Shown piece by piece: positions 53,131 through 62,513 of a DNA stretch of 64,000 bases. The position numbers and the translations under genes were made by a program. Below the pieces are notes generated by a model. That model was not told where the DNA came from. It was given only the letters and a program-made list of their open reading frames with translations, and searched no databases. The stretch comes from Chitinophaga fulva (GTDB lineage: Bacteria; Bacteroidota; Bacteroidia; Chitinophagales; Chitinophagaceae): assembly GCF_012927205.1 (NCBI RefSeq), contig NZ_JABBGC010000002.1:1364001-1428000 (forward strand), read 5' to 3'. Numbering within the stretch: position 1 is the stretch's first letter; each line of letters opens with the position of its first letter.

Positions 53131-54142
53131 TCAACACCGCTATGCGGGTAGCAATACGCTCCCTCACCCAGCGGCGGTCCTGCTCATCCAAATCAGCGAG
53201 GATGTTACCACTGTCCCCGTTGAAATCTACCCAGACATCTTCCAGGAACTCATTCCTGATTTCTTCCTGCCGCTGTTGATTGCTGGCATCAAAGCCGCCG
53301 GTTTTTGACAAGGCACTGTTCAGCCGGTTTGGGGTGACATAACGCGCCATTTCTTCCACCAGGAAGGAAAGCTGCTCCGACCGGGAAGTAACGTCCGGGA
53401 TAAACGACCATTTCTCTGCCTCATGAAATTTCTGCTCCTCATCAAACTCCGGATTTTTCAGTTTGATGACGGGGCGCATATCCAGCGTGGTAAGCGCCGA
53501 ATGGCGCAGCGGTTTGATCACCACTCCTTCTATCAGGTTGGAAGGCAGCTCGGGCAGTTGTAACTGTGCGGGGATACCTGAATTGATGCGGGTATCAAAA
53601 TTCAGCACTTCGTTCCACTTACCGGCGAAAAGCACTTTTGCGTAGAAGATGCCAAACTGCTCAAAGTAGGCTACGGCGATATCATAATCGATATAGCTTT
53701 TAACACCGTCGGCGGTTTCCACGGCTATATCGAAAGCGCAGAACCGCACAACAGGGCTGTAATACACGCCTGTCTGGATGGCCTGCACATACGGGTCCGG
53801 CATGACCGCGGGGTGAGGATATTTTCCGCCGAACAGCTCTCCGTAGAGGATATACCGTTGTGCCGGCACTTCCTGCTTCAGGTGTTCAAAGAAACGGACG
53901 ACCTGTTCTTCCATATCGGCTACCACTGCCTGAAAGCCGAAAAAATCGTCGCTCCATTGCAGGTATGCTTTCCGTTTGGCAAATAATAATTGATGATCTT
54001 CATACACAAAGCTGAAGTTGGCACCATGTACTTTCTCTGTCACTACCCACTTTAATTTGTTGAGATCTTGCATGGCTTTCTCTGACAGATCAAGGCCTTT
54101 CAGGCTTTTGGGCATTTTTTCGTATTCGGAGTTCTTGTTCAT
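53102..54142 (-). CDS. RNA ligase, T4 Rnl2-like nucleotidyltransferase
   Basis: A 346-residue ligase. The nucleotidyl lysine is Lys37 in TEKVHGANFSF (T4 Rnl2 has Lys35 in EKxHGTNF). Other family motifs in order: motif III-like YGELFGGKYPH, FDIAVE, EGVVIKPLRH (motif IV) and VIKLKNPEF (motif V). Rnl2-type enzymes join RNA ends after ATP-dependent self-adenylation and usually repair nicked RNA. No tRNA-cleaving toxin, Pnkp or RtcB is beside it, so the RNA it mends is unknown. The gene is single, bounded by convergent and divergent neighbours. Confidence 0.9.
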   Translation of the reverse strand: MNKNSEYEKMPKSLKGLDLSEKAMQDLNKLKWVVTEKVHGANFSFVYEDHQLLFAKRKAYLQWSDDFFGFQAVVADMEEQVVRFFEHLKQEVPAQRYILYGELFGGKYPHPAVMPDPYVQAIQTGVYYSPVVRFCAFDIAVETADGVKSYIDYDIAVAYFEQFGIFYAKVLFAGKWNEVLNFDTRINSGIPAQLQLPELPSNLIEGVVIKPLRHSALTTLDMRPVIKLKNPEFDEEQKFHEAEKWSFIPDVTSRSEQLSFLVEEMARYVTPNRLNSALSKTGGFDASNQQRQEEIRNEFLEDVWVDFNGDSGNILADLDEQDRRWVRERIATRIAVLMADHTSRQA

Positions 54143-54207
54143 TGTTGATCAGGATGACCCGTGGTTAACAGCGGCAAAAATAAACAATTCCTCCCACAAA
54201 CGGGTGG

Positions 54208-55125
54208 CTACTTCAACCGGTAGGTGATCATGGCTTTGCCATAGGCAGTATTGTCGATGCTGAAATTCCGGATGGTATCATGCCCGGGACTGAAGAGTTT
54301 ATAGCTGCCGAACAGCCCCATACCGCCCTGCAACTGGAACCACAGGTTTTTGTAGATGCGCTGGTTAAACTGTATGCCGGCGTGAATAGTGGAGAACTGG
54401 GCATAGTCGACCTCTTTGCCTTCAAAGTCCGTATAGTTCTTCAGGTTATACCTGGTCCAGTCAATAGACCCTGCAATACCTACCTGTGTATGGGGAGTTA
54501 AGTTATAGGCCACATTGAGCCTGGGCCAATAGAACTGGCCGGTCCATTTGCCATTGTTGCTTTTGTAATCGACAGATATGCCGGGGGTGAACAGGAATTC
54601 CTGGAAGGAATACATGACATGCAGACCGAAGCCCACTTCCAGGTTCGATTTCTTACCGAACCTTTTAGATACCCCGTAAATACCGTCCACGATCAGGTCA
54701 TCTGAAGAAAAGGAGCTTTTAAAATCCGATGCCACGGTGGGTATGAGTATGCCCAAAACCGACCATTTCTTTGCAATGGGATGGCGGACAATCATCACCG
54801 CTTTTATTTCGTGGATTTTGTCCAGCCGATAAAGGTCTTGTGTGTTTTTCTGATCGAAAGAGAAATCCATCAGACGGTAGTTGATATTCGTGAACAACTG
54901 CGTTTTCCCGAAATGCATGGGGGGTAATGACAACCACGCGTCGTAAGTGTTGTATTTAAATTTGTTGCCATGCAGACCGCTTCCCTCCGGGAGATCGTTG
55001 AACTGGCTTTCTCCGTGAGCGGTCACCGATACCCCGGCTACATCTTTGACAGACTGTGCGAAAATATCATTTGAATAAAATACCAACAGACTGATGAGCA
55101 ATGACTGATGCAATAAGCGTTTCAT
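54208..55125 (-). CDS. Outer-membrane beta-barrel protein (DUF6268-like)
   Basis: About 305 residues from ATG at 55125 (RLLHQSLLISLLVFYSNDIFAQ is a signal peptide; a frame from 55167 adds 14 residues in front). Alternating strands such as SVTAHGESQFND, QLFTNINYRLMDFSF, NLEVGFGLHVMYSFQ and the last strand GKAMITYRLK fit a barrel with family DUF6268. The neighbouring AraC gene (72 nt upstream, same direction) may regulate it. Confidence 0.75.
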   Translation of the reverse strand: MKRLLHQSLLISLLVFYSNDIFAQSVKDVAGVSVTAHGESQFNDLPEGSGLHGNKFKYNTYDAWLSLPPMHFGKTQLFTNINYRLMDFSFDQKNTQDLYRLDKIHEIKAVMIVRHPIAKKWSVLGILIPTVASDFKSSFSSDDLIVDGIYGVSKRFGKKSNLEVGFGLHVMYSFQEFLFTPGISVDYKSNNGKWTGQFYWPRLNVAYNLTPHTQVGIAGSIDWTRYNLKNYTDFEGKEVDYAQFSTIHAGIQFNQRIYKNLWFQLQGGMGLFGSYKLFSPGHDTIRNFSIDNTAYGKAMITYRLK

Positions 55126-55196
55126 GTTTTCCTTTAGTTTGATAACACAAAGGTCGCCAGCAGTCATCGCTTGCTTTAGAACAGAATCTACCTTTA

Positions 55197-56081
55197 TCAG
55201 GACAAACTTTGCACGATAGAAGCCCTGTATTCGGAGGGTGTCAGGTGGGTGATCTTCTTAAAAAGACGACCGAAATAACCGGGGTCTTCATAGTTCAACT
55301 CGAAAGCCACGGAGGCAATGTCTTTGGTAAAATCCTGTAATAAAAGCTGGCTGTGTAAAATATTCACTTTGTTGATCCACTCTTTGGGCGCAGTGCCTAA
55401 AGTCTGTTGCACGCAACGGTTCAGGTAATTCACCGAAACAGCCAGTTTGTCTACATAAAAAGAGACAGCTCTTTGTTCTACATGATGTTTATACACCAGT
55501 TCCTTAAAAGCGAAAGTGATCTCACTGCTGCGGGTCACCGATTTATGCTGACCACTATCAGCCGCGATGATCTTCATGAGCGCCGCCTGAAAGAGGGAGT
55601 AGCAGATGGCCATATCGGGGGTGAACTGGTACAGTTCCCGGATCAGCAATCCGAAAAGGGGCGTCAGCCAGTGGCTGGTTTCATCCGGCAGGGTCACGAC
55701 CGTGCCGGTACTGAACAGGTGGATCAGTTTTTCTTTGGACAAGAGGTGATGCAGGGTGCTGTCTTCAAAAACCACCACATACCCTTCCACGTCATCACTG
55801 GTTTCCAGCAGGGCTGTTACATTGCCCTGTTTTACAAAGAGTACATCATTAGGGCCGATGTGTTTTACCGCGGCGTCTACCTGTTGACTGGCATGTCCTT
55901 GCGTCAGGTGCACGATAAAATTGTAGTCCGGCCTGTAAAGCGGCGTTGGCAGGCTTATCAACCCGGCAGTTTCCCTGATATCGAATATTTGCAGCGGCGT
56001 GCCCATTGTTTTGAAAACCGGAGGGATACCGGACATATACCGGCGTTCAAAATCAATCGGCTTTACGGTTTTTATTTTCAT
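55197..56081 (-). CDS. AraC-family transcriptional regulator
   Basis: A 294-residue regulator with an N-terminal cupin-like sensing part and a C-terminal double helix-turn-helix (residues 190-290): LAVSVNYLNRCVQQTLGTAP, then DIASVAFELNYEDPGYFGRL and FKKITHLTPSEYR. Its ligand is unknown. It lies between the outer-membrane protein gene and a MarR gene on the same strand. Confidence 0.94.
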   Translation of the reverse strand: MKIKTVKPIDFERRYMSGIPPVFKTMGTPLQIFDIRETAGLISLPTPLYRPDYNFIVHLTQGHASQQVDAAVKHIGPNDVLFVKQGNVTALLETSDDVEGYVVVFEDSTLHHLLSKEKLIHLFSTGTVVTLPDETSHWLTPLFGLLIRELYQFTPDMAICYSLFQAALMKIIAADSGQHKSVTRSSEITFAFKELVYKHHVEQRAVSFYVDKLAVSVNYLNRCVQQTLGTAPKEWINKVNILHSQLLLQDFTKDIASVAFELNYEDPGYFGRLFKKITHLTPSEYRASIVQSLS

Positions 56082-56129
56082 ATGTCAGATGGCAGTACTC
56101 CCAAATGACACCTGAACACGGTGTTACCC

Positions 56130-56555
56130 CTATTCTTCCTTCAGTATGTCCACTATTTTCCGCAGGGTGCGGGTAAACTGTTCCAGTTCATTTTTAGGCA
56201 GCATGCTGCTGATACGGGTCGTAACGCTGTGGCGTTGGTTTTCCGAGCCGTCGACCAGGAGTTTGCCCTTGCCCGTCACTTCCAGGAGGAAATTACGGCG
56301 GTCTTCCGGCAGCTGCTTTTGGACCAGCAGTTTTTTCTCCAGCAGGAGTTTTACATGACGGGAAATGGCCGGTGCACTGATATGAAATTTCTGCGCCAGT
56401 GTTTTACCGGTGGCAGGACCGTTGCGGTACAGGTATTCCACGATGTTGTAATGCGTAGCGCCGACCCCGTTAAAATCCCCGTTGTTGACCTGCGCAATCA
56501 CATAACATTGGAAATCGGTATAGGTCTCGAAAAAGGCTTTTTGTGCTTTTTCCAT
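56130..56555 (-). CDS. MarR-family transcriptional regulator
   Basis: A 141-residue winged-helix regulator: recognition helix in AQKFHISAPAISRHVKLL, wing in PEDRRNFLLEVTGKGKLLV. MarR repressors typically sense small toxic ligands and control a neighbouring gene. The divergent UvrA-like gene begins 61 nt away, with a perfect inverted repeat in between, so this pair is very likely the regulator and target. Confidence 0.93.
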   Translation of the reverse strand: MEKAQKAFFETYTDFQCYVIAQVNNGDFNGVGATHYNIVEYLYRNGPATGKTLAQKFHISAPAISRHVKLLLEKKLLVQKQLPEDRRNFLLEVTGKGKLLVDGSENQRHSVTTRISSMLPKNELEQFTRTLRKIVDILKEE

Positions 56556-56569
56556 TGTTGGAAATTTAT

Positions 56570-56598
56570 TTAACTTTGTTAACTATTTACAAAGTTAA
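56570..56598. promoter_or_regulatory. MarR operator overlapping two divergent -7 boxes
   Basis: TTAACTTTGT (56570-56579) and ACAAAGTTAA (56589-56598) form a perfect 10-bp inverted repeat with 9-nt spacing. Each arm also contains TAACTTTG, a TAnnTTTG -7 element, one per direction. Repressor binding would thus cover both promoters. -33 sites are not clear. Confidence 0.72.
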
Positions 56599-56615
56599 TG
56601 AAATTAAATTAACCC

Positions 56616-58868
56616 ATGAACCCGATAAAGATCACCGGCGCTCGTCAGCACAACCTAAAGAACCTGACCCTGGAAATTCCCAGGAACACGATCACCGTTT
56701 TCACAGGCGTGTCAGGATCAGGGAAATCATCGCTGGTATTCAGGACCATCGGCGCCGAAGCACAGCGGCAGATGAGCGAAATGCAGCACAGCTTCGTGCG
56801 CAGCAGGATGGAGCACCTGGGCGTGCCGGATGTGGACAGTATCGAGCACCTCAATGTACCGGTGATCATTAATCAGAAACGGTTGGGCGGCACCGTGCGC
56901 TCCACCGTAGGGACCGCCACGGACATCTATACCTCGCTACGGCTGCTGTTTTCGCGGGTAGGCAAACCATTCGTTGGCTACGCCAATATCTTCTCGTTCA
57001 ACCATCCGCAGGGCATGTGCCCTGTTTGTGGCGGTATCGGGCAAACAAGGCAGATAGACATCAACCGGCTGATAGACACCACCAAATCGCTGAATGAAGG
57101 GGCTATCCTCTTCCCTACTTTCCAGCCTGGCGGCTACCGCTGGCTACGGTATGCTGCATCAGGGTATTTTGACAATGACAAAAAACTCGCCGACTATACG
57201 GAGGAAGAGTGGCAAATACTGCTGCATGCGGAAGAGCATGTACCGCCTAACCCTTCTCCCCAGTGGGGCAAAACCGTGCGTTATACCGGCATCATCCCGC
57301 GGCTGGAAAGGGACATCCTGAAAAAAGACTCCAAAGAGCTGCGCCTCCGTGAAAAAGAGATCAGCCGGATTGTCAAGGAGCAGTCCTGCCCCACCTGCCA
57401 CGGGAAACGGCTAAACGAAAAGGTGCTCTCCTGCAAGATAGCCGGCCGGGACATCGCCGACTGTGCCGCCATGCCGGTAGATGAACTGCTGACGTTTATC
57501 CGGTCTGTGCAGGCGCCCGGATACGAAACCATTATAGCTGAACTGGTGAAAAAACTACAGCATATGATCACCATCGGTCTGGGTTATCTCACCCTCGACC
57601 GGGTAACGCCCACCCTCTCCGGTGGGGAATCACAGCGTATCAAAATGGTACGGCACCTGGACAGCAGCCTGGAGAACCTGCTGTATATTTTCGATGAACC
57701 CAGTATAGGACTGCATCCTAAAGACCTGGACAATATATCCCGTATTATTCAGAAGATCAGGGACAAAGGCAACACCGTCCTGTTAGTGGAACATGACCCT
57801 GACCTCATCCGCATTGCCGATCATGTGATGGACATGGGCCCCGGCTCAGGCACCCATGGCGGTGAAATCATCTACCAGGGCACCTTTGACGGTCTGCGTA
57901 CGAGCACCGGAAAAACCGGCCGTTACTTCGCACGGCACAAAACATACAACCAGCATCCGCGTACATTCACCGAAACACTGACGATCCGCAACGCCCGGAT
58001 GCACAACCTGCAAAATATTACCGTAAAGGTCCCGCGTCATGTGCTCACCGTCGTTACCGGCGTGGCCGGCTCCGGCAAAAGCACGCTGATCAGCGAGGTA
58101 CTGCCACAACAGCATCCGGAAATTACACTGATTGACCAGTCAGGCATTGCCGGGCATTCCAAATCCAACCTGCTCACCTATCTCGGTATTTCCGATATCA
58201 TCCGGAACCTCTTTGCCCACGCCAATGGGGTGAGCAACAAACTGTTTAGCCGTAACAGTGAGGGTGCCTGCCTCAATTGTAAAGGGCTGGGCGTCGAAAA
58301 AATTGACCTGGCGTTTATGGACGATATAGAAATGCCTTGTGAAGTTTGCGGCGGCAGCGGCTTCCGCCCGGAAGTGCTGACATACCGCTACCGCCACCAA
58401 TCCATCGCTGATGTGATGGACCTCACCGTAGAAGAAGCGGTTGTATTTTTTGCGGAGCAGCAGGAGCTTCACCGCCATTTCACGATGCTGCATGATCTGG
58501 GCATGGGCTACCTGACACTCGGACAGCGGCTGGACACCTTCTCCGGCGGCGAGCTGCAACGATTAAAACTGAGTACGCAACTAAAAGGCGAACATGCCGT
58601 GGTGGTGCTGGATGAGCCCAGTACCGGCCTGCATCCTGCCGATACCGAAAAATTGCTGGCGTTGTTTAACAAACTGATAGCCGCAGGGCATACGTTGATT
58701 GTGATCGAACACAACCTGGACATCATCGCCTGTGCTGACTGGATCATCGATATGGGGCCGGGCGCCGGTAAAGACGGCGGCCAGCTGACGTTTGAAGGGA
58801 CCGTGGCCAACCTGCTCCAGCATTCCGACACAGCAACGGCAACGTACCTACGAAAATATCTTGTGTAG
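56616..58868 (+). CDS. UvrA-like ABC ATPase, short drug-resistance type
   Basis: A 750-residue protein with two UvrA ATPase halves: Walker A GVSGSGKSS and GVAGSGKST, signatures TLSGGESQRIKM and TFSGGELQRLKL, DEP Walker B motifs, and Cys-rich zinc sites (CPVCGGIG, CPTCHGKRL, CLNCKGLG, CEVCGGSGF). Housekeeping UvrA is near 940 residues; the short form lacks most of the UvrB-binding part and is linked to self-resistance to DNA-binding drugs in producers. MarR control fits that role. It may protect the host from an intercalator or a similar compound; the compound is unknown. Confidence 0.9.
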   Translation: MNPIKITGARQHNLKNLTLEIPRNTITVFTGVSGSGKSSLVFRTIGAEAQRQMSEMQHSFVRSRMEHLGVPDVDSIEHLNVPVIINQKRLGGTVRSTVGTATDIYTSLRLLFSRVGKPFVGYANIFSFNHPQGMCPVCGGIGQTRQIDINRLIDTTKSLNEGAILFPTFQPGGYRWLRYAASGYFDNDKKLADYTEEEWQILLHAEEHVPPNPSPQWGKTVRYTGIIPRLERDILKKDSKELRLREKEISRIVKEQSCPTCHGKRLNEKVLSCKIAGRDIADCAAMPVDELLTFIRSVQAPGYETIIAELVKKLQHMITIGLGYLTLDRVTPTLSGGESQRIKMVRHLDSSLENLLYIFDEPSIGLHPKDLDNISRIIQKIRDKGNTVLLVEHDPDLIRIADHVMDMGPGSGTHGGEIIYQGTFDGLRTSTGKTGRYFARHKTYNQHPRTFTETLTIRNARMHNLQNITVKVPRHVLTVVTGVAGSGKSTLISEVLPQQHPEITLIDQSGIAGHSKSNLLTYLGISDIIRNLFAHANGVSNKLFSRNSEGACLNCKGLGVEKIDLAFMDDIEMPCEVCGGSGFRPEVLTYRYRHQSIADVMDLTVEEAVVFFAEQQELHRHFTMLHDLGMGYLTLGQRLDTFSGGELQRLKLSTQLKGEHAVVVLDEPSTGLHPADTEKLLALFNKLIAAGHTLIVIEHNLDIIACADWIIDMGPGAGKDGGQLTFEGTVANLLQHSDTATATYLRKYLV

Positions 58869-59053
58869 GAATATTTTTCTATGGTTGCAGTTTTTTCACT
58901 GGAAATCTGATCAAACTCCCGCGTTAATATTTCAGGATCTCCACCCATCCTTTCCTGATTTTTATTCGCTGCTATGGCACACCACTCCCATTTCGTAGCT
59001 TTACATACAGCAGACTGGAGTCCGGACTATTTACACCCTCAAAATATTTTTAT

Positions 59054-59416
59054 ATGAAAACACTCACCTGTATACTCACTGTATTATTGTTACTGAGTGC
59101 CGCTCCATCTTCATCAGAAAAAAAAGCCCGTCGGGGTAGTGTCACTGTACATGCCTGGTTTTATTATCCAAATGCCGGTGCCGTTATGGGTATCTGTGCG
59201 TTCCCGATATGGATGCCCCAGGCACACGTATGGGGCGATACATCCGTTAGTATCAACTGCCCATCCAGCTCAGCGGTGGTGGATGTCACCGAAGGGCAGA
59301 CAGTCTCCTGCACTGTAGCGGTGGGTCTGAAGACCAATATCCTTGCCAGTTATCCCATTGTGGTAGACGCTGATAATATAGGAGCCGGATCAATTGATTT
59401 AATTATTCCAAGGTAA
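59054..59416 (+). CDS. Small exported protein of unknown function
   Basis: A 120-residue protein with a signal peptide (LTCILTVLLLLSAAPSSS), then beta-rich sequence with two Cys (MGICAFP, INCPSSS, VSCTVAV). No domain recognised. A terminator hairpin follows. It stands alone between the UvrA-like gene and an EthD-like lipoprotein. Confidence 0.7.
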   Translation: MKTLTCILTVLLLLSAAPSSSEKKARRGSVTVHAWFYYPNAGAVMGICAFPIWMPQAHVWGDTSVSINCPSSSAVVDVTEGQTVSCTVAVGLKTNILASYPIVVDADNIGAGSIDLIIPR

Positions 59417-59434
59417 ATGTTGTCCGGGACACCA

Positions 59435-59474
59435 AAGCAGTCCGGAATAGGTATCTGCTTATTCCGGGCTGCTT
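59435..59474. terminator. Hairpin terminator between convergent genes
   Basis: AAGCAGTCCGGAATA and TATTCCGGGCTGCTT pair over 15 bp with one G-U pair around a 10-nt loop, followed on the plus strand by CCCGCTTTTA. Confidence 0.75.
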
Positions 59475-59518
59475 CCCGCTTTTACACAAAGTGAAAATTA
59501 CACCGGCATTACTGACAG

Positions 59519-59962
59519 TTACTCCAACACCTCGCTGATCTGTATCACGGGTTGAACATTGGTATATTTGGGGAAGTCCTTTCTAATGCTATCCACATAT
59601 GGCTCCAGTCCTTTTTCATAAGCGGAAAGCGTCTCAAAATACAAATGGCCGATCGCTAAAAACGGCATAGGCGTATTGGGCCTTCCGGAAGCTATTCCTT
59701 TGTCAATGGACAGGAATTTCAGTGCATCGCCAAACATACTCGCCACCATGGGCATATGATTGTGCTCATAATAATTCATATCAAACGTTTTGCCTTCTCC
59801 ATTCGGATAAAGTATCGTTACTTTGATCATTCCCTTTTTGATTTTGGGGCTCTCTACGGCTTTGGGGCTTTCCTCCGGCTTCTGGCTATCTGCCGGTTTA
59901 CTTTGCTGACAACTAAAGAATACGCCGAGGCACAACAACAATAAGTTGAATTTTACTTTCAT
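59519..59962 (-). CDS. EthD-domain lipoprotein
   Basis: About 147 residues from ATG at 59962; lipobox FFSCQQSK follows the signal LLLLCLGV. A Glu/Lys/Pro linker leads to an EthD-like ferredoxin fold: IKVTILYPNGEGKTFDMNYY, EHNHMPMV and FLAIGHLYFETL. EthD proteins occur with P450 systems, but a secreted copy has no known role here. A P450 gene starts 281 nt upstream on the other strand, which could be coincidental. Confidence 0.8.
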   Translation of the reverse strand: MKVKFNLLLLCLGVFFSCQQSKPADSQKPEESPKAVESPKIKKGMIKVTILYPNGEGKTFDMNYYEHNHMPMVASMFGDALKFLSIDKGIASGRPNTPMPFLAIGHLYFETLSAYEKGLEPYVDSIRKDFPKYTNVQPVIQISEVLE

Positions 59963-60242
59963 CTGTATATGTTTTAGGTGATGTATTTTCATAACGGGAA
60001 GACAGGGACCTCAAATTTCGTGGAATTGTTCTCGGCATTTACACATCGTCTTCAACAAGATATTGAAAAAAATCGCTTCAACATATAGTCAACCATGGCT
60101 GATTGCATATTTACTGGTATACAAGTAGATCAAAATACTGGTACACCTGTGGTAAACATCCTGCAGTAATATCACAGCATCCCGAATTTAAAATGCAACA
60201 CCTCCGCAGTGCCACACATTATATTTAACGAAAACCAACAAA

Positions 60243-61412
60243 ATGTTTCCTGTCACTACCCTTGACCCAGCGCCCTGGTATCATCAGATGCGCACGAAAA
60301 ACCCTGTTTACTTCGATCCTGATTTCACTTTCTTCTATGGCGCCAAAGGTGGATGGCAGCTATACACGTATGATGACGTGAAATGGGCGTTAAGCGACTA
60401 TGAAACATTTTCCAGTGAATACCTTCCCACATCCGGTGATGATCTGCTGGGCGCGAGCATATTCGCCACAGACCCTCCCCGTCACAGAAAGGTGCGCGCG
60501 CTCGTTACCAAAGCTTTTTCACCGGCAACTATCTCCAGAATGGAAGCCTGGCTGTATGAACAATGCCACCAGCTGATAGCTCCTTTACTGCCATCGGGGG
60601 AGATGGACTTTGTCAGCGCTTTCGCCGCTCCCCTCCCAAGTCTCGTTATCTCGCGTTTAATTGGCGTTCCAAAGGAAAGCAGCCCGCAGGTAACCATCTG
60701 GACAAAGACGCTCACCGGCGATCCGACAGCTATCGGCATGGAGATATATTACCAGACCATGAGAGAGATGAGCGCCTTCCTTTCCCAACTCATCGTTGAA
60801 CGGGCAGCCCATCCACAGGAAGACCTAATCACCGATCTTTTGCTTGCCGAGGTGGACGGTGAGAAACTTACGGACAAGGAAATACTGGCGACCTGCATCA
60901 CGCTCCTGGGCGCAGGAACTGAAACTACTGAATCATGGCTCACGACCGCCCTCCACCTGTTTATCCAGCATCCCGCATTACAAAAGCATCTTGCCACCCA
61001 TTCCGCTGATCTTCCCAAAGCGCTCACGGAGGCCCTCCGTTTCAGATCGCCGGTGATAGCGATGCCCCGGAGGGCAACGCGCGACATTACGCTCCGCGGC
61101 CAAACCATCAAAGCGGGAAGCCTCGTCAACCTCTGCATTGCCGCAGCCAATCTCGATCCCGCCGCATTTCCCAACCCTGATACTTTCGATATAAACAGAG
61201 ACAATTCCAGGATACTCAGTTTCGGGCACGGCATCCACTATTGCATCGGTTCAGTACTCGCAAAGCTGGAAGCCCGTATAGCCTTTGAAGTGTTATTTAA
61301 ACATATGCAGCATATACAGGTAAAGCCGGGCACAACAATTGTGAGGACACCCAGCACCCTTGTATACAGCTACCAGGAACTTCCCATTATATTTGACCTG
61401 CCCTCTCTATAA
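60243..61412 (+). CDS. Cytochrome P450
   Basis: A 389-residue soluble bacterial P450. I-helix oxygen motif LLGAGTETTESW, ExxR in EALRFRSP, and heme loop FGHGIHYCIGSVLAK with Cys334. Length and motifs match class-I enzymes that need ferredoxin and a reductase; neither is nearby. It could hydroxylate a secondary metabolite, but it lies far from the NRPS cluster (44 kb), so no link is claimed. Followed by an SDR-type gene on the same strand after 134 nt. Confidence 0.95.
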   Translation: MFPVTTLDPAPWYHQMRTKNPVYFDPDFTFFYGAKGGWQLYTYDDVKWALSDYETFSSEYLPTSGDDLLGASIFATDPPRHRKVRALVTKAFSPATISRMEAWLYEQCHQLIAPLLPSGEMDFVSAFAAPLPSLVISRLIGVPKESSPQVTIWTKTLTGDPTAIGMEIYYQTMREMSAFLSQLIVERAAHPQEDLITDLLLAEVDGEKLTDKEILATCITLLGAGTETTESWLTTALHLFIQHPALQKHLATHSADLPKALTEALRFRSPVIAMPRRATRDITLRGQTIKAGSLVNLCIAAANLDPAAFPNPDTFDINRDNSRILSFGHGIHYCIGSVLAKLEARIAFEVLFKHMQHIQVKPGTTIVRTPSTLVYSYQELPIIFDLPSL

Positions 61413-61546
61413 TTCCCGCCAGTCAATCGTCAGCCGCCGCTGATGACTGATATTTCACCTGCCCGTTTTTGGCTACAACAACACGTGTTCCGGCTACAAA
61501 TACCAGGTCATTTGTCTTCAACTTTGTGATACAAAAACAAAACAAG

Positions 61547-62449
61547 ATGAAAGTATTTGTAACAGGAGCCACCGGGTTCATTGGCAGCGCTGTCGTGAAA
61601 GAATTGCTGGCAGCAGGTCACGAGGTAACAGGTTTAGCCCGCTCGGAAGAAGCCGCTCAAAAAGTGGCTGCACTGGGTGCAAAAGCACACCGTGGCGACA
61701 TCACCGACATCGCAAGCCTGCAGTCCGGTGCAGCTGCAGCTGACGGTATCATCCACACCGGTTTCATTCATGACTTTACCCGCTATCCGGAAATGTGTGT
61801 CCTGGATGGAAAAGCGATTGAAGCGATGGGCGAAGTATTAATGGGTACTCAACGCCCGCTCATCGTCACTTCCGGCACGGGCGTTATTGTTAAAGATACC
61901 GTGGTTACCGAAGAGGACGGAGTTGAAAATCAGGCCCATCCCCGTGCCGAAACAGAAAGAGCGGTGGACAAATTAGCGGCCAAAGGTGTGCGTGCTTCGG
62001 TGGTAAGGCTCCCACCCTTCTCCCATGGCACAGATGACACCCATGGTTTTCTTCCCATATTGATCCGGCTCACCAAAGAAAAGGGCCGTTCAGGCATGAT
62101 CAACGAAGGCGCCAATATATGGCCGGCAGTACACCGGCTGGATGCAGCACGGCTGTATCGCCTGGCACTGGAAAGCAACCCGGCAGGCGGCACCCGTTTT
62201 CATGCGGTAGCCGAAGAACGTAATACCTTCAAAACCGTAGCCACCACCATCGGCGAAAGACTGCAACTGCCGATCGTTTTCCTTAACCCGGAGGAAGCCG
62301 CTGCACACTTTACCTGGTTCGCACATTTTGCGAAAATCAACAACCGGGTATCTGCAGACATCACCAAAACAACACTGGGCTGGAACCCCGTACATCCTAC
62401 ATTGTCCGAAGACATGGCAGGAGATGTATATTTCCCGGGAGATAAATAA
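61547..62449 (+). CDS. NAD(P)-dependent epimerase/dehydratase (extended SDR)
   Basis: About 300 residues from ATG at 61547 (MKVFVTGATGFIGSAVVKEL is the usual SDR opening; a longer frame from 61469 adds an unlikely lead). Gly motif TGATGFIG at residues 7-14. The catalytic Tyr-x-x-x-Lys is not obvious; the region reads RAETERAVDKLAAKG, so the atypical SDR type that binds but may not reduce is possible. It may form an operon with the P450. Confidence 0.9.
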   Translation: MKVFVTGATGFIGSAVVKELLAAGHEVTGLARSEEAAQKVAALGAKAHRGDITDIASLQSGAAAADGIIHTGFIHDFTRYPEMCVLDGKAIEAMGEVLMGTQRPLIVTSGTGVIVKDTVVTEEDGVENQAHPRAETERAVDKLAAKGVRASVVRLPPFSHGTDDTHGFLPILIRLTKEKGRSGMINEGANIWPAVHRLDAARLYRLALESNPAGGTRFHAVAEERNTFKTVATTIGERLQLPIVFLNPEEAAAHFTWFAHFAKINNRVSADITKTTLGWNPVHPTLSEDMAGDVYFPGDK

Positions 62450-62457
62450 AACAGGTA

Positions 62458-62502
62458 AATTAACAACATACAGGCGGCATGACCGCCTGTATGTTGTTAA
62501 TT
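62458..62502. terminator. 20-bp perfect hairpin between convergent genes
   Basis: Arms 62458-62477 and 62483-62502 are perfectly complementary (centre GGCGG-CATGA-CCGCC). It lies between the SDR stop and the nucleoside hydrolase stop and can fold on both strands; AT-rich ends substitute for a U-run. Confidence 0.78.
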
Positions 62503-62513
62503 GATGATGCAGA

